64,000 nt of DNA from contig CP078104.1 of assembly GCA_019203745.1 (NCBI GenBank), positions 868,001-932,000 on the forward strand, given 5' to 3'. The notes under the pieces are model-generated. The model was not told where the DNA came from. It ran no database searches and was given only the letters and a program-made list of their open reading frames with translations. Position 1 is the first letter of the stretch. Each line of letters starts with the position of its first letter. This stretch comes from Chryseobacterium sp. E1. GTDB lineage: Bacteria; Bacteroidota; Bacteroidia; Flavobacteriales; Weeksellaceae. Below, one piece after another: positions 32,209-43,357 of this stretch. The translations under genes and the position numbers were made by a program.

Positions 32209-34190
32209 CTATCTTCTTCTATCTCTGTAGATCCCTTTGATCGGGGAATATTCAATGATATTGCTTAACCTTATTGAAGCCTGTTTCAGCAGCGTTATTT
32301 TTTTAATAAGCTCATAATATTTTAATTCATCAGTATCTCTGTACTGATCGAGCTCTTTATCTGTTTCAGTAATCAAATAATCAATATATCTGTATTTATG
32401 TAACAAAACATCACCTTTAATCTGATCTGCCACCTTATCTCCGTAATTGGGCGGATAAATATTTCTGGAAGCCCAGTTTTCCAGTTCATCCAAAGGAATC
32501 AATGCATCTACAACCTTTGTGGTAATTTCTTCATCCATAAAAGATACAAAAAAGTTTCCACTTCTCAATTCGTCTTTCTGGATTCCTTCCTTTACCTGAT
32601 TGATAATTATCTCATTACCTTTAATTAAAAAAGTATACTGCTCCTCTTCAAAGTGATGAAGAATTTCTTCAATCACTGTTATCTGATATTCTTCATTATT
32701 TTCATTTCTCCTTTTAAGAACGATATCCCCGAATGCTAACATATGCTCAACAAGTTTGTTCTCCATAAACAATACATCAAACAGGAAAGGATCTTCTTTT
32801 TCTTTATCTGGAGGAACAATCTCCATTTTGGAGCTTCCTTTTTTTTTTGCTGCTGCTGAACGTGGTGGGTCTGGTTCTGGGTGATCTGCTTCTGAACATC
32901 CAGCTCATTGAAAAGACTTTGCTCAGAAAGTCCGAATTTATTGGAAACTTCCTTCAGATATACCTCTCTTTTCAGCGCATTCTGCACAAAGGAAACCGAT
33001 TTTACAATATCACGGATGGCTTCTGCTTTTTTGATAGGATCATTTCCTACATCTCTCAACAGAATTTCCGCTTTGAAGTCAATGAAATCCATCGCTTCAT
33101 TCTCGATGTACTTTTCTACATATTCCTGCGGGTGTTTTCTGGCGAAAGAATCCGGGTCATCCCCGTCAGGGAAAAGCAAAACACGGATGTTCATTCCTTC
33201 TGTCAGCAGCATATCGATACTGCGGAAACTTGCTTTAATTCCGGCATTATCTCCGTCGAAAAGGATGGTTACGTTTTCAGTAAGCCTTTTGATCAGTTTA
33301 ATCTGCTCGGTGGTAGGGAGGTTCCCGAACTTGCTACTACGTTTTCGATCCCTGACATATGCAGGAGATCACATCCATATATCCTTCTACCAAAAGACAG
33401 CCATTCTTTCTTGAAATAGCCTGCTTACTTTGATTTAATCCGTAAAGAACATTAGATTTATGATAGATTTCGGTTTCCGGGAATTGAGATATTTTGCCGT
33501 TTTGACATTACTCTTCAATATTCTTGCTCCGAATCCTAATACTCTTCCTGAAAAACTGTGAATCGGGAAAATAACTCTTTCCCGGAAACGGTCTACTCCT
33601 GCAGGTGTGTTTTCAGGAAAAATGGAAAGTCCGGATTTTTCAAGGATCTCCTTGGTATACCCTTTTTCGAGGGCATAAGCAGTAAAAGCATTCTTTTTCT
33701 CCGGAGAATATCCCAGCTGGAATTTTCTGATGATATCATCCTTAAGCTCTCTTTCTTTAAAATAAGAAAGCCCTATGCTTCTTCCCTCCTGGTCATCCCA
33801 AAGTATTTCCTGAAAATAGGTATTGGCAACTTCATGAATTTTATAGAGAAGGTCTTTTTCCGTTTGTGCATTTTTGGCCTCTTCGGAAATTTCACGCTGA
33901 TCTTCTTCAATTTCAATTCCATATTTCTTGGCGGCGTGGCGAAGTGCTTCAGGATAAGTAAAGTTTTCAATTTCCATCAGGAAAGAGATCGCTGTACCTC
34001 CTTTTCCGGTAGAGAAATCTTTCCAGATCTGCTTACTTGGTGAAACCACAAAACTTGGCGATTTTTCGTCGTGAAAAGGACTGAGCCCTTTGAAATTAGA
34101 CCCTGCTCTTTTCAACTGCACATATTCACCCACAATCTCTTCTACTCTGATCGTGGAGAATATTTTATCGATGGTCTGTTTGGAAATCAT
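32209..34190 (-). CDS. dnaG: DNA primase
   Basis: Makes RNA primers for replication. From 34190 it begins MISKQTIDKIFSTIRVEEIV. The N-terminal CHC2-like domain reads GLSPFHDEKSPSF and QIWKDFSTGKGG; of the usual Cys/His zinc ligands only the His remains. The Toprim domain follows, with LLVEGYMDVIS and LFDGDNAGIKA after frame repair near 33330 and 33470. The C-terminal helicase-interaction part runs from about 32820 and ends IKGIYRDRRR. A further break is near 32845. The reconstructed length of about 660 residues fits. The ligand loss resembles what I recall of other flavobacterial primases. Confidence 0.92.
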
Positions 34191-34294
34191 AGTACAAAAA
34201 TACACAAAAAAAAAAAAAACCTTACAATTATATAATACATGTGCATTATATTTAGCAGGTTTTATCATTATTTTGCAAAACAAATAACTACAAT

Positions 34295-34702
34295 ATGCAG
34301 TTCACTATCCATAAAATCGAAGACTGGCAGGAAGTTGTTGACACCATCATTCCTCAATTACAACATAATATTCTTTTATTAAAAGGAAACCTGGGAGCAG
34401 GGAAAACAACTTTCACTCAATTTCTGCTTAAAAACATGGGCAGCAAGGATGAAGTAAACTCTCCTACATATTCTATTGTAAATGAATACAATACAGAAAA
34501 AGGAAAAGTATATCATTTTGATCTTTACCGCCTGAAAAACATCGAAGAAGTCTATGATATCGGGATTGAAGAATACCTTGACAATTCTTTTCTGTGCATT
34601 ATTGAATGGCCGGAAGTCTATGAAGATGAGCTTTACGGGCTCAACTACCACACAATGAGTATTGTGAACACGGGTGAAAACAGAGAAGTTACATTCGATT
34701 AA
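34295..34702 (+). CDS. tsaE: tRNA threonylcarbamoyladenosine biosynthesis ATPase TsaE
   Basis: An intact 135-residue P-loop protein. The Walker A motif GNLGAGKTTFTQF is followed by DEVNSPTYSIVNEYNT and HFDLYRLKNIEEVYDIG (Walker B-like region with the family's DLYR). FLCIIEWPE is the typical C-terminal signature. TsaE, with TsaB and TsaD, completes t6A at position 37 of ANN-decoding tRNAs. Its start faces the primase gene across a short divergent region with an A13-type run near 34208. Confidence 0.93.
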   Translation: MQFTIHKIEDWQEVVDTIIPQLQHNILLLKGNLGAGKTTFTQFLLKNMGSKDEVNSPTYSIVNEYNTEKGKVYHFDLYRLKNIEEVYDIGIEEYLDNSFLCIIEWPEVYEDELYGLNYHTMSIVNTGENREVTFD

Positions 34703-34769
34703 ATATTATGTATCTTTGCTCATTAATTGAGTGTAAAAAACAATCTGTAAGACATAATTTAATTTAAGG

Positions 34770-35956
34770 ATGAGTACAAATATTTTTACTCCTTTCACAG
34801 AAGAAGAATTGATGCCGAAAGAGGAAAAATTGGAGGTTATAAAGAAGGGAAAACAGTTCAGTATTGGAATTCCCAAAGAGACCTGTCTCAACGAAAGGAG
34901 AACCTGCATTACTCCTGACGCCGTACAGGTGTTGGTAGAGCACGGTCATGAGATCATTATAGAATCCGGGGCCGGGCAGGGTTCATTTTTACAGATTTAC
35001 AGTATTCTGAATCGGGAGCAAAATTACCAATGATCCTAAAGAAGCTTTCGGGCAGGATCTTATTTTAAAGGTCAACCCTCCTACTGAAGATGAAATTGAA
35101 TATATGAAACCGAATACTTATCTGGTTTCAGCCCTTCAGATCAACCTCAGGGATAAAGAATATTTCTTAAAACTTGCAGAGAAAAAAATAAATGCCATCG
35201 CTTTCGAATTTATCGTGGATGAATACAAGCAGCTGGCTCTGGTAAGACTGGTAGGTGAAATTGCAGGAACCGTTTCCATACTATATGCGTCAGAATTATT
35301 AGCATTGTCAAATGGTTTAATGCTGGGCGGAATTACAGGAGTAAGACCTGCCGAAGTGGTAATCCTCGGCGCCGGAATTGTAGGCGAATTTGCTACAAAA
35401 GCAGCCATCGGTCTGGGTGCCAGCATAAAAGTTTTCGACAACTCATTATCTAAGCTCAGAAGACTTCACACAATGGTAGACAGCAGGGTTCCCACTTCTA
35501 TCATAGATCCGAAGGAACTCAGCAAAAGCTTAAGACGTGCCGATGTGGTGATCGGAGCGCTTCCAAGACTGAATATGACCCCTATCGTGACTGAAGATAT
35601 GGTGATGAAAATGAAAAAGGGAGTGTCATCATCGATATTACCATAGACAACGGTAAGGTGATTGAAACCTCAGAACTTACCACCATGGAAGATCCTTACA
35701 TCATCAAACACGGTGTGATCCACTGCGGACTTCCGAATCTTACCTCAAGAATGCCAAGGACAACAACCAAGGCTATTTCGAATTTCTTTCTTTCCTATAT
35801 TTTGAATTATGATGAAGAAGGCGGTTTTGAAAATATGCTGATCCGCAAAAACGAAATGAAGCAGAGCTTATATATGTACAAGGGAAGACATACCAAAAGA
35901 TCATCTGTGACCGTTTCGGACTTACGTACCACGATATCAATCTTTTAATTTTCTAA
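34770..35956 (+). CDS. ald: Alanine dehydrogenase
   Basis: NAD-dependent interconversion of alanine and pyruvate plus ammonia. Conserved parts are GIPKETCLNERR, ITPDAVQVLVEHGHEI, the Rossmann loop VVILGAGIVGEFATKAAIGLGA, then PTSIIDPKELSKSLRRADVV and HCGLPNLTSRMPRTT. Frame breaks near 34990, 35620 and 35900 are repairable. The corrected C-terminus, DRFGLTYHDINLLIF, stops at 35954-35956, immediately touching the next start. The N-terminal 25-residue extension before the catalytic domain is typical of Bacteroidota members. Separated from tsaE by 67 bp. Confidence 0.9.
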
Positions 35957-36325
35957 ATGAAAAAGCTGAAATTTTATGCAATAGGCTTCATACCGGGTCT
36001 ATTGATTGTATTTTTATTTTAAACAAAAAAGGGGCAAGCTGCAGCGGTTATTTACCGAATAGCCGTGTGATCGCAGAAACCCTGTCAAAGGACTTTAAGT
36101 ATTCTGAGGAAGCAAAGAATGCCATGAACACATACAAAATTGATGAGAAGTTTATAAAAGACAGCATCATTACCAGTGGAAAAGTAGATTTTGACCGCAG
36201 CCACGCCCAAAAAAACCGTGCCCGGACTACCTGATCTCTTATCCTGAAAAAAGCCGTCTTATGAAATCACTTTTGAGAAATGTGAGGAAACCGTGACGGT
36301 AAACAGTCTGAAAAAACTTAAATAA
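35957..36325 (+). CDS. DUF4258 domain protein
   Basis: Starts directly after the ald stop (TAAATG). The corrected product of about 122 residues begins MKKLKFYAIGFIPGLLIVFL, a membrane anchor. It continues with KFIKDSIITSGKVDFDRSHA and then PCPDYLISYPEKSRLYEITF, the usual DUF4258 pattern. Breaks near 36020, 36210 and 36255. Function unknown. The abutting start suggests translational coupling with ald. Confidence 0.7.
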
Positions 36326-36343
36326 TTTTCTTTCACTGATCAT

Positions 36344-37115
36344 ATGGGAGGCAATTACTACATGATTCACGATTATCTGATATTCGTCGGAGTTTTTGCC
36401 ATTTTCCTTTTCCTGACCACGAGTATTTACCTGTTTAGCCAGAATCAGAAGCTGAAAAAAAAAATACCAAGCTGTCAGAAACCAATAAGATCATTGAGCA
36501 GCGCCTGAATGAAGTACGCCTTGAACATATTGGTACGAAGCTGAATTCCCATCTTTTTAAAAACATTCTCAATTCAGTGCAGTCTCATGCTTACCAGACC
36601 TATATGTCTCTGGATAAGCTGGCCAACGTTCTGGATTATATTTTATACGAAAGCAACAATAAGTTTGTAAGTCCTAAGGAAGAACTGACTTTTGCTCTAA
36701 GTCTTATTGAGATCAATAAGATCAAAATCAATCCTCTTTTCGATTTCAGGATCAAATCCAGGATCAATAAATCCGATTCCGTATATGAAGAAAAAGTGTT
36801 TGCCCCGTTAATCTCTGTAGATCTTATAGAAAATGCGTTCAAACATACTGATTTTCTGGCTCAGGATTCTTTTATTTCCATTTATATGGAGCTTGAAGAA
36901 GGAATCTTCACCATGAAAGTCAGCAACAAAGCCTCCCTGAAAAACATCCTTGAGAAGGAAAAAGCGGTTTCGGAAGCCAGTCTTTTGACCAAAGACTTAA
37001 AATGATCTACAGTACTTACTATCAGCTGGAAAGAAGTTCTAAAAACGGGATTTTCACAGCAGAATTAAAAATCAATTTAGGAGAATTCTATGATAAAATG
37101 CGTTATTCTGGATGA
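36344..37115 (+). CDS. LytS-type sensor histidine kinase
   Basis: One N-terminal membrane helix (DYLIFVGVFAIFLFLTTSIY) leads into a short coiled coil. The histidine box reads IGTKLNSHLFKNILNSVQSH, a divergent form of the usual PHFLFNSLN. The ATP-binding N box is SVDLIENAFKHTD. After a break near 36965 the C-terminus reads SGFGSQSFDQRLKMIYS, with a degenerate G box. It lacks a sensor domain outside the membrane anchor. The stop at 37113-37115 overlaps the response-regulator start by 26 bp, so the two are translated as a pair. Confidence 0.8.
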
Positions 37116-37798
37116 TGAACTGCTGGCCATCAGTTATCTTAAACTTCTGTGCGAACAAATTGATGATGTAGAAGTGGTAAAGGCCTTTAATGATCCTAAA
37201 ATTTTTCTGAAAGAAATTGATTCTCTGGACTGTAATCTCTGCATTCTGGATATTGAAATGCCGGGCATCACCGGTCTTCAGGTTGCCGAGCTGATTTCCG
37301 GTTCAAAAAGATCATCTTCACCACCGCCTATAAAGAATATGCAGCCGAAGCTTTTGATCTCAATGTAGTAGATTATGTGAGAAAGCCCATTAAAAAGAAC
37401 GCTTGATCCAGGCTTTTGATAAGGCAAAAGAACAAATCAGCACCATTCAGAAAAAAACATTCATAGAATGGAATACCAATATTGGTAAAACCGTTATTCC
37501 TACTGACCAGATTGTTTACATCAAAACTTCTGAAATTGACAGCCGGGATAAGGATATCACCCTGAATGACGGAACTGTCATCGTTTTAAAAAATCTCAAT
37601 TTAAAAAATCTTCTGGAAATGCTTCCGGCGAAAGATTTTGCCCAGATCAATAAAAAAGAGATCATTGCACTGTCTTCCGTCAAAGTATTGACCACCAACG
37701 AAATTATTACAACTATTCTTACCGAAGGAGACAGTTTCCTGAAGCTGCAAATCGGAGACACCTATAAAAGTACGTTGTTGGAGTTATTCGGAAAATAG
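37090..37798 (+). CDS. LytTR-family response regulator
   Basis: The receiver domain starts MIKCVILDDELLAISYLKLL, with acidic pocket DDE, phosphorylated Asp in CILDIEMPGITGLQVAE and Lys in DYVRKPIKKERLIQA. Frame corrections are needed near 37305 and 37400. The C-terminal LytTR DNA-binding part contains QIVYIKTSEIDSRDKDITLN and FAQINKKEIIALSSV. Partner of the overlapping histidine kinase. Target genes are unknown; the next rightward gene is the antiporter, but a separate promoter region intervenes. Confidence 0.88.
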
Positions 37799-37998
37799 AC
37801 CTTCAAAGATTTCCGTTTTTGTTACAGAAAGCTTTCCTGCTTTTCAAAAAAGTCCTTCGACTCCTACTTTAGGAGCCGGCATCGGATATTCATTTAAACA
37901 GATTTTATTACATTTTTTAGAGTATTCATTACATTTTAAAAAAAAGTGTATTTAACATAACTATATTCTTATCAACTTTGCATTAAAATATTGGAATC

Positions 37999-40273
37999 AT
38001 GAATTTGGGGAAATACAGAAATTTAATTTTCTACATCACGACTATAGCCGTTTTTTCCGGCCTGATGTACTTCTTTATCATAGAAGGACAGACCCTGGAA
38101 ATCAAAGAAAATATCGTCAGTAAAACCAGCAGTGGCTCTACCTGGGAAAACTTCCTTGAATCTTTTAAAACCAATCTTCATCATCCTCTGGCATTGTTAC
38201 TGGCACAGATTGTAACCATTATCCTTACCGCCAGACTTTTCGGATGGATCTGTATGAAGATCAAACAGCCCAGTGTAATTGGAGAAATGATTGCCGGAAT
38301 CGTGCTGGGGCCTTCTCTTGTAGAGATGTATTTCCCGGAGTTTTCTGCATTTTTATTCCCAAAGGAATCATTGGGAAATCTACAGTTTCTCAGTCAGATA
38401 GGTCTTATCCTCTTTATGTATATCGTAGGAATGGAACTTGACCTCAGTGTTCTGCGAAAAAAGCTCATGATGCGGTAGTGATCAGCCATGCCAGCATTAT
38501 TATTCCTTTTGCGCTGGGAATAGGCTTGTCGTATTTTATTTATCAGGAATTCGCACCTTCTGGGATTCAGTTTACCTCCTTTGCCTTATTTATAGCCATT
38601 TCTATGAGTATTACCGCATTTCCGGTACTGGCAAGAATTGTACAGGAGAGAAATCTTCAGAAGACCAAGCTGGGAACGATTGTTATTACCTGCGCAGCAG
38701 CTGATGATATTACGGCTTGGTGTATTCTTGCAGCGGTAATTGCTATTGTAAAAGCAGGCTCCTTTACAAGTTCCATCTATGTGATCATCATGGCAATAGC
38801 ATATGTATTCTTAATGATCAAAATCGTAAGGCCGTTCCTGAAAAGGATCGGGGATCTTCAGGCCGGAAAAATACAATCAGTAAACCTATGGTGGCAATTT
38901 TTTTCCTTACCCTTATTTTATCATCATATGTAACAGAAGTTATTGGGATCCATGCTTTATTCGGAGCTTTCATGGCAGGTGCCATCATGCCGGAAAATAC
39001 AAAATTCAGAACTCTGTTTATCGATAAGGTAGAAGATGTGGCACTGGTACTGCTTCTGCCGCTGTTCTTTGTTTTTACAGGACTCCGTACCCAGATCGGC
39101 CTTTTGAACGATTCACATCTTTGGATCACAGCAGGCTTCATTATTCTGACCGCTGTCCTTGGAAAATTTGCAGGAAGTGCACTCACTGCCAGATTTGTAG
39201 GGATCAACTGGAAAGAAAGTTTAACGATCGGCGCTCTGATGAATACAAGAGGTTTAATGGAGCTTATTGTACTGAATATCGGGTATGATCTTGGCGTATT
39301 AAGCCCTGAAATCTTTGCAATGCTCGTTATTATGGCTTTATTTACAACATTCATGACCGGACCTGCTTTGGATTTTATTAATTTTATTTTTAAATCTAAA
39401 AAAGAGGAAGAGCCTGTACATGAAAATGATTCTCAATACCGTGTTCTCTTATCTTTTGACAAGCCGGAATCCGGAAGTACCCTCCTTAAGCTGGCGCATG
39501 ATTTCACCCATAAAATGAATGGTAATAAAAGCATCACCGCTATGAATATTGCCCCTGTGGACGAAATGCATGCTTATGATATTGATGAATATGAAGACTC
39601 TCAGTTCCAGCAAGTCATTGAAACTTCCCATGAGCTTAACCTTGAAGTGACTACCCTTTTCAAAGCTTCTACCGATATAGAAAATGATCTTACCAGCATT
39701 ACGAATAAAGGACACTATGATCTTCTCTTGATCATGCTTGGAAAATCAATGTATGAAGGGAGTTTATTGGGTAGATTATTAGGTTTTACCACCAAAATTA
39801 TCAATCCTGAAAAACTTTTGAATACGGTAAAAGGCAAAGGAAATATTTTCAACAACTCTCCTTTTGACGATTTTACCCTTCAGATTTTAGACAAAACCAA
39901 TATCCCCGTTGGTGTATTGGTAGAAAAAAACTTCAGGACTGCCGACAAAGTTTTTGTCCCGATCTTTAACCTAAGTGATTTTTACCTGCTGGAATATGCT
40001 AAAAGGTTGATCAATAACAACAATTCTCAGATCATCATTCTGGATGCTGCAGGCCAGATCCGTAACAATATTGAAGTGAAAGAGCTGATCAGAAGTATTG
40101 AACAGGTGGCCCCCAATCATATTACATTGTATAATGAGAAAAAGATAGAGAAAGAATTCCTGAATTCCCAGGACCTGATGCTCATCAGCAGCAAAAGCTG
40201 GAAGAGTCTGATTGATACAAAAAGTCTTTGGCTGTCTGACATTCCTTCCACATTAATCATTTCAAATCCATAA
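37999..40273 (+). CDS. Cation/proton antiporter (CPA2, KefB-like) with C-terminal USP-like domains
   Basis: Twelve or more membrane segments make up the first ~440 residues, with PSVIGEMIAGIVLGPSL, ITAFPVLARIVQER, CAAADDITAWCILA (the paired Asp of CPA2 transporters) and GALMNTRGLMELIVLNIG. A cytoplasmic part of about 300 residues has two universal-stress-like units (QYRVLLSFDKPESGSTLLKL, DKVFVPIFNLSDFYLLEYAK). Such proteins exchange Na+ or K+ for protons. Breaks near 38465 and 38870. The upstream region has CAACTTTGC at 37973-37981, a weak -7 box. Monocistronic. Confidence 0.9.
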
Positions 40274-40371
40274 CACACACTGATATTTCTATTTCTACAG
40301 GAAGCTGTAAATATTATCTGTTGTCTGTAAAGAAAAAACGGGTATATTTATGGCTTCAATTTTTTTGAACT

Positions 40372-40856
40372 ATGCTGATCAATGATCAAAACGGATGGAT
40401 AGAGCTGGAAGCCTTTGATACCACACTTTATAAAGGAATGTTGCTGGAAGAACTGCAGGAGACGACCTTTATAAGGAGAAATACTATAATATGTGGGATG
40501 TGACAACCGGTTATTTCTGGTATTATTTCAACACGATAGAAGTACAGGAATATCAGGTCTATTTTCAACTGTGCTTTTGGGGAGATCAGCTGCACAGCAT
40601 CCATATGAATACATCGGAAAACGGTGATGCAAAAGATTGGAAAGACTGGTCTGAGGAAAAGGAAATGCAGATTTTCTACAGAAACAACAGATTTCTGAGC
40701 CTTATTCTTGGAGTAGCTCCTACACGGAAAGAGAAAACACCTTATCCAAGATGTCTTTACAGGTTTTCCTGGGGTGAAGTCTGGTCCGTGTATGATCCGA
40801 GAAGTGCCAGCAGCCTGATGGGAATCAGTTTTAAGGAAGAAGAAAATAAAATATAA
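40372..40856 (+). CDS. Hypothetical protein
   Basis: Corrected near 40465 it reads MLINDQNGWIELEAFDTTLY, then DDLYKEKYYNMWDV and WGDQLHSIHMNTSENGD, about 160 residues. It is rich in Trp and Tyr, soluble, with no signal peptide. I do not recognise the family. Followed after 32 bp by the zinc-ribbon protein. A TATATTTA at 40343-40350 is a possible promoter box. Confidence 0.6.
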
Positions 40857-40888
40857 AATAACTAATAACCAAAGAATAAGATCGTAAT

Positions 40889-41425
40889 ATGTGCCGATAC
40901 GCCATGATGGTTTACAAATGTCATTATGCATGTTTCAATTGTCAGAAGACATTCAAACGCCGTGTTTTAAAAGATGTAGACAGGGATGCAACCACTTCTG
41001 TGGAAGCCAAATGCCCTGAATGTGGAAGCATGATGGCCAATATGGGCCTGGATTTTGAATCACCGGCAAAAAATGATCACAAGCAATGGGCCCATATCCG
41101 GAATCTGTATACTGTTGGAATTACTTTCCATTCCTGTGGTTGCTCAGGACCGGGATATATTCCACAGGACCGCAAAGCGATTATCAATTACCTTGAAAAA
41201 ATCCGTTCAGAATATATGCATTCGCTTGTATTCTGGAGATACCGCATAGAACCTGAAAATAAAAGAGAGCGTGAAGTAGAGTATAAGAAAAACGGCTCAA
41301 GACTATGGACCGTTAATAGGAATGCATTCAAACAAACCGTAACCAATCAGGAAGGGATCAACTACTGGATCGGGAAAATCAAAGAGGTGGAAGAACGGCT
41401 TAATCTCATCAGGGAAACTAAATAA
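40889..41425 (+). CDS. Zinc-ribbon-containing hypothetical protein
   Basis: An intact 178-residue protein. Two CXXC pairs, HYACFNCQKTF and EAKCPECGSMMANMG, are typical of a zinc ribbon. A further FHSCGCSGPGYIPQD follows. The rest is charged, with a C-terminal helix (WIGKIKEVEERLNLIRETK). Similar short Cys-rich proteins occur in Bacteroidota without an assigned role; nucleic-acid or protein binding is possible. Not recognised further. Confidence 0.7.
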   Translation: MCRYAMMVYKCHYACFNCQKTFKRRVLKDVDRDATTSVEAKCPECGSMMANMGLDFESPAKNDHKQWAHIRNLYTVGITFHSCGCSGPGYIPQDRKAIINYLEKIRSEYMHSLVFWRYRIEPENKREREVEYKKNGSRLWTVNRNAFKQTVTNQEGINYWIGKIKEVEERLNLIRETK

Positions 41426-41454
41426 TTATTAATCCGGCAGGAAACATTCATTAA

Positions 41455-41600
41455 TTCAACCACAAAAGTCACAAAAGCTTTTTAACACTTAAGTTATTTT
41501 AAGTGATATTCTTGCGTATATTAAGTACACATAAGCCTTTGAAAATCTCTGATTTTCATTAAAAAAATCTGCGGAATCAGCTCAATCTGCGAGAGGATAT
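41455..41600. repeat. Dispersed repeat family C, copy 2 (inverted relative to copy 1)
   Basis: Contains CACTTAAGTTATTTTAAGTG, ATTAAGTACACATAAGCC and CTCTGATTTTCATTAAAAAA, the reverse complement of 15104-15250 over about 140 bp. Sits between convergent genes. Confidence 0.8.
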
Positions 41601-41618
41601 ATGCAAAACCATCTCTCC

Positions 41619-42264
41619 TCACTTCAAAAGTTCCATCAATCTTTTAAAATCATCCTGTATACTATTCTCTTCTGCAGCCATATATTCACCACTAAAAGGA
41701 GCTCCACAATCCTGGCTGTTCACAATATGAAAAAGATCCCCTTTTCAAAATAATTCCTGGTTTCCGTGATTTCTGACTTTTTGAAATCAAAAGCTTCCGA
41801 GTCGTTATTTTCCTTCATTGCTTTGGTATCATAGAACATCGGACGATTGTACTTATAATCTTTTGAAAAACAAAAGACAACTGGCCGTTCAAAAGGTAAT
41901 ATTCAATCAGAACCTGCCCCGTTTCACCGTAATGTCTGGCTAAAATCTTTTCCAGACGTTTACCTTTAAAGAAAAACGTAACTTCACCACCTTCAGCAGA
42001 TTCGCCCTCAATATCTCTCTTCAGGATGGAAGTCCATTGGGTAATGGAATTGATTCTTTTAAAGTTAGACTGAATCGGTCTCAGACGGTCTTTTAAATAT
42101 TCATTGGCAGCAATATCATCTTCATGAAAGGCTGCTTTGATTTTTGCAGTGTCTTTTGTAATCCTGACGGAAAAATCTGAAAATTCATGATTGAAGTTTC
42201 CCGCATATCCGAGGTTTATAAAAGTCAGGACAATAACAATCCCAAACCCAAGTCTGCTTTTCAT
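41619..42264 (-). CDS. Secreted hypothetical protein
   Basis: MKSRLGFGIVIVLTFINLGY is a signal peptide. The corrected product (break near 41860 and possibly 41745) is about 214 residues, with VRITKDTAKIKAAFHEDD, SAEGGEVTFFFKGKRLEKIL and GQVLIEYYLLNGQLSFVFQ. It ends EEYMAAEE-like then DDFKRLMELLK. The beta-rich repetition suggests a periplasmic domain of unknown role. Convergent with the zinc-ribbon gene. Confidence 0.6.
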
Positions 42265-42443
42265 GACGAAGTATTTTACATTATTTAATGATGATTAAAA
42301 TTATTAAAAATAAATAACTTAAGCTCATTGGAAACTCCGGAAAATTATACCTGATTTCAGCCATTTTTTCTCAATTTCCTTGCTACCATCCCATCTGAAG
42401 GAATGATAAAACTTATATTTACCCCGAAAACAGAATTACAATC

Positions 42444-43099
42444 ATGAAAAGAATACTCCCTGTTTGCTTTTTACTGCTTCTGGTCAATGGTAACGGCAAT
42501 GCAAAATCCAAAAAACTATATTCCGCCTACTTTATCCTCTTATTATTCTGTATAACCTCTCTGCTTTCGTGCAGGAAAGCCCATAAAAACACCCTGACGC
42601 ACGATATTAACAGCCGTGACAGTATAGCGATACATACTTATATGGATGAGGTTTATCACCAGAAAATCAAAGATACTATAAAAGGATTCTGGACATATTC
42701 GAGCCATGAAACATTCGTTCCATTATGGCAATTCGGGCTCATCTTTCAGAAGGGTAAAGAGAATGACAGTATTTACGGTACCTATCACCTGATCAGACAG
42801 GGAGAAAAGCAGGAAAACGGATGGCTTAAAGGCATTCTGATCAAAGGAAAATAACCGCAGAACTTTACAGTCCCAAGGAATTTCCCGGTGAAAAAACCAA
42901 AATAGAGCTTACAGACCTGGGTGAAAAAAGTTATGATGATATGCAGCTACAAATTATAAAAGTACCGGAAAGGCTTTCTTACCTATCTGAAACATTTGTC
43001 TTAAGCAGGTTCGGTCGTCGTCAAACCATAATAAAGTCAGGTTGCGCATATCCGGGGCATATTAAAAGAAAGAAAACCACTACGAATACAAAAAAATAG
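42444..43099 (+). CDS. Hypothetical lipoprotein or membrane-anchored protein
   Basis: Begins MKRILPVCFLLLLVNGNGNA, followed by a second hydrophobic stretch ending CITSLLSCRKAHK, which looks like a lipobox; the true start may be nearer the second. After a break near 42851 it continues ITAELYSPKEFPGEKTKIEL and stops at 43097-43099, about 217 residues. Later parts become basic and low in pattern, so another frame error near 43010 is possible. Family not recognised. It lies upstream of the tyrA leader, and no obvious terminator separates the two except the tyr attenuator. Confidence 0.55.
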
Positions 43100-43231
43100 C
43101 TTTGTTACAGGTAAAAAGTTCTTTTGCAATGCTCCGGCAACAATGAAAAGGAGACTGCTGATCTCCCGGCTCAGATCAGGAAGAAATTATAAAAATACAT
43201 TAACTTTAAAAAAATTTTATACCTTCGCTTC

Positions 43232-43288
43232 GTGAATTTTAGCAACGGAACATATTATTACGGAATTTTTAACTCAGAACTGGGATAG
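43232..43288 (+). CDS. tyrA leader peptide (Tyr-rich)
   Basis: An 18-residue frame from GTG: (M/V)NFSNGTYYYGIFNSELG, with three consecutive Tyr and two Phe, 70 bp upstream of tyrA and followed by a terminator. This is the layout of an aromatic attenuator. A candidate promoter box TATACCTTCG lies at 43219-43228, so translation would begin at or near the 5' end of the message. Unlike the ilv leaders, I could not find a clear antiterminator partner for the terminator arm, so the mechanism is less certain. Confidence 0.65.
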   Translation: MNFSNGTYYYGIFNSELG

Positions 43289-43310
43289 GGATTCTTATGA
43301 ACATAACTTA

Positions 43311-43337
43311 AAACCTCGTCCTTGACGAGGTTTTTTT
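43311..43337 (+). terminator. tyrA attenuator terminator
   Basis: AAACCTCGTC pairs perfectly with GACGAGGTTT around CTT, followed by seven T. It lies 21 bp before the tyrA start codon, in the position of an attenuator. Confidence 0.85.
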
Positions 43338-43357
43338 ATTTACAAAAAGATTTAAAG

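Noticed and set aside
43311..43337. Simple terminator of the 42444-43099 gene
   Set aside because: It is over 200 bp from that stop but directly after a Tyr-rich frame and before tyrA; attenuator fits better, though not proven.
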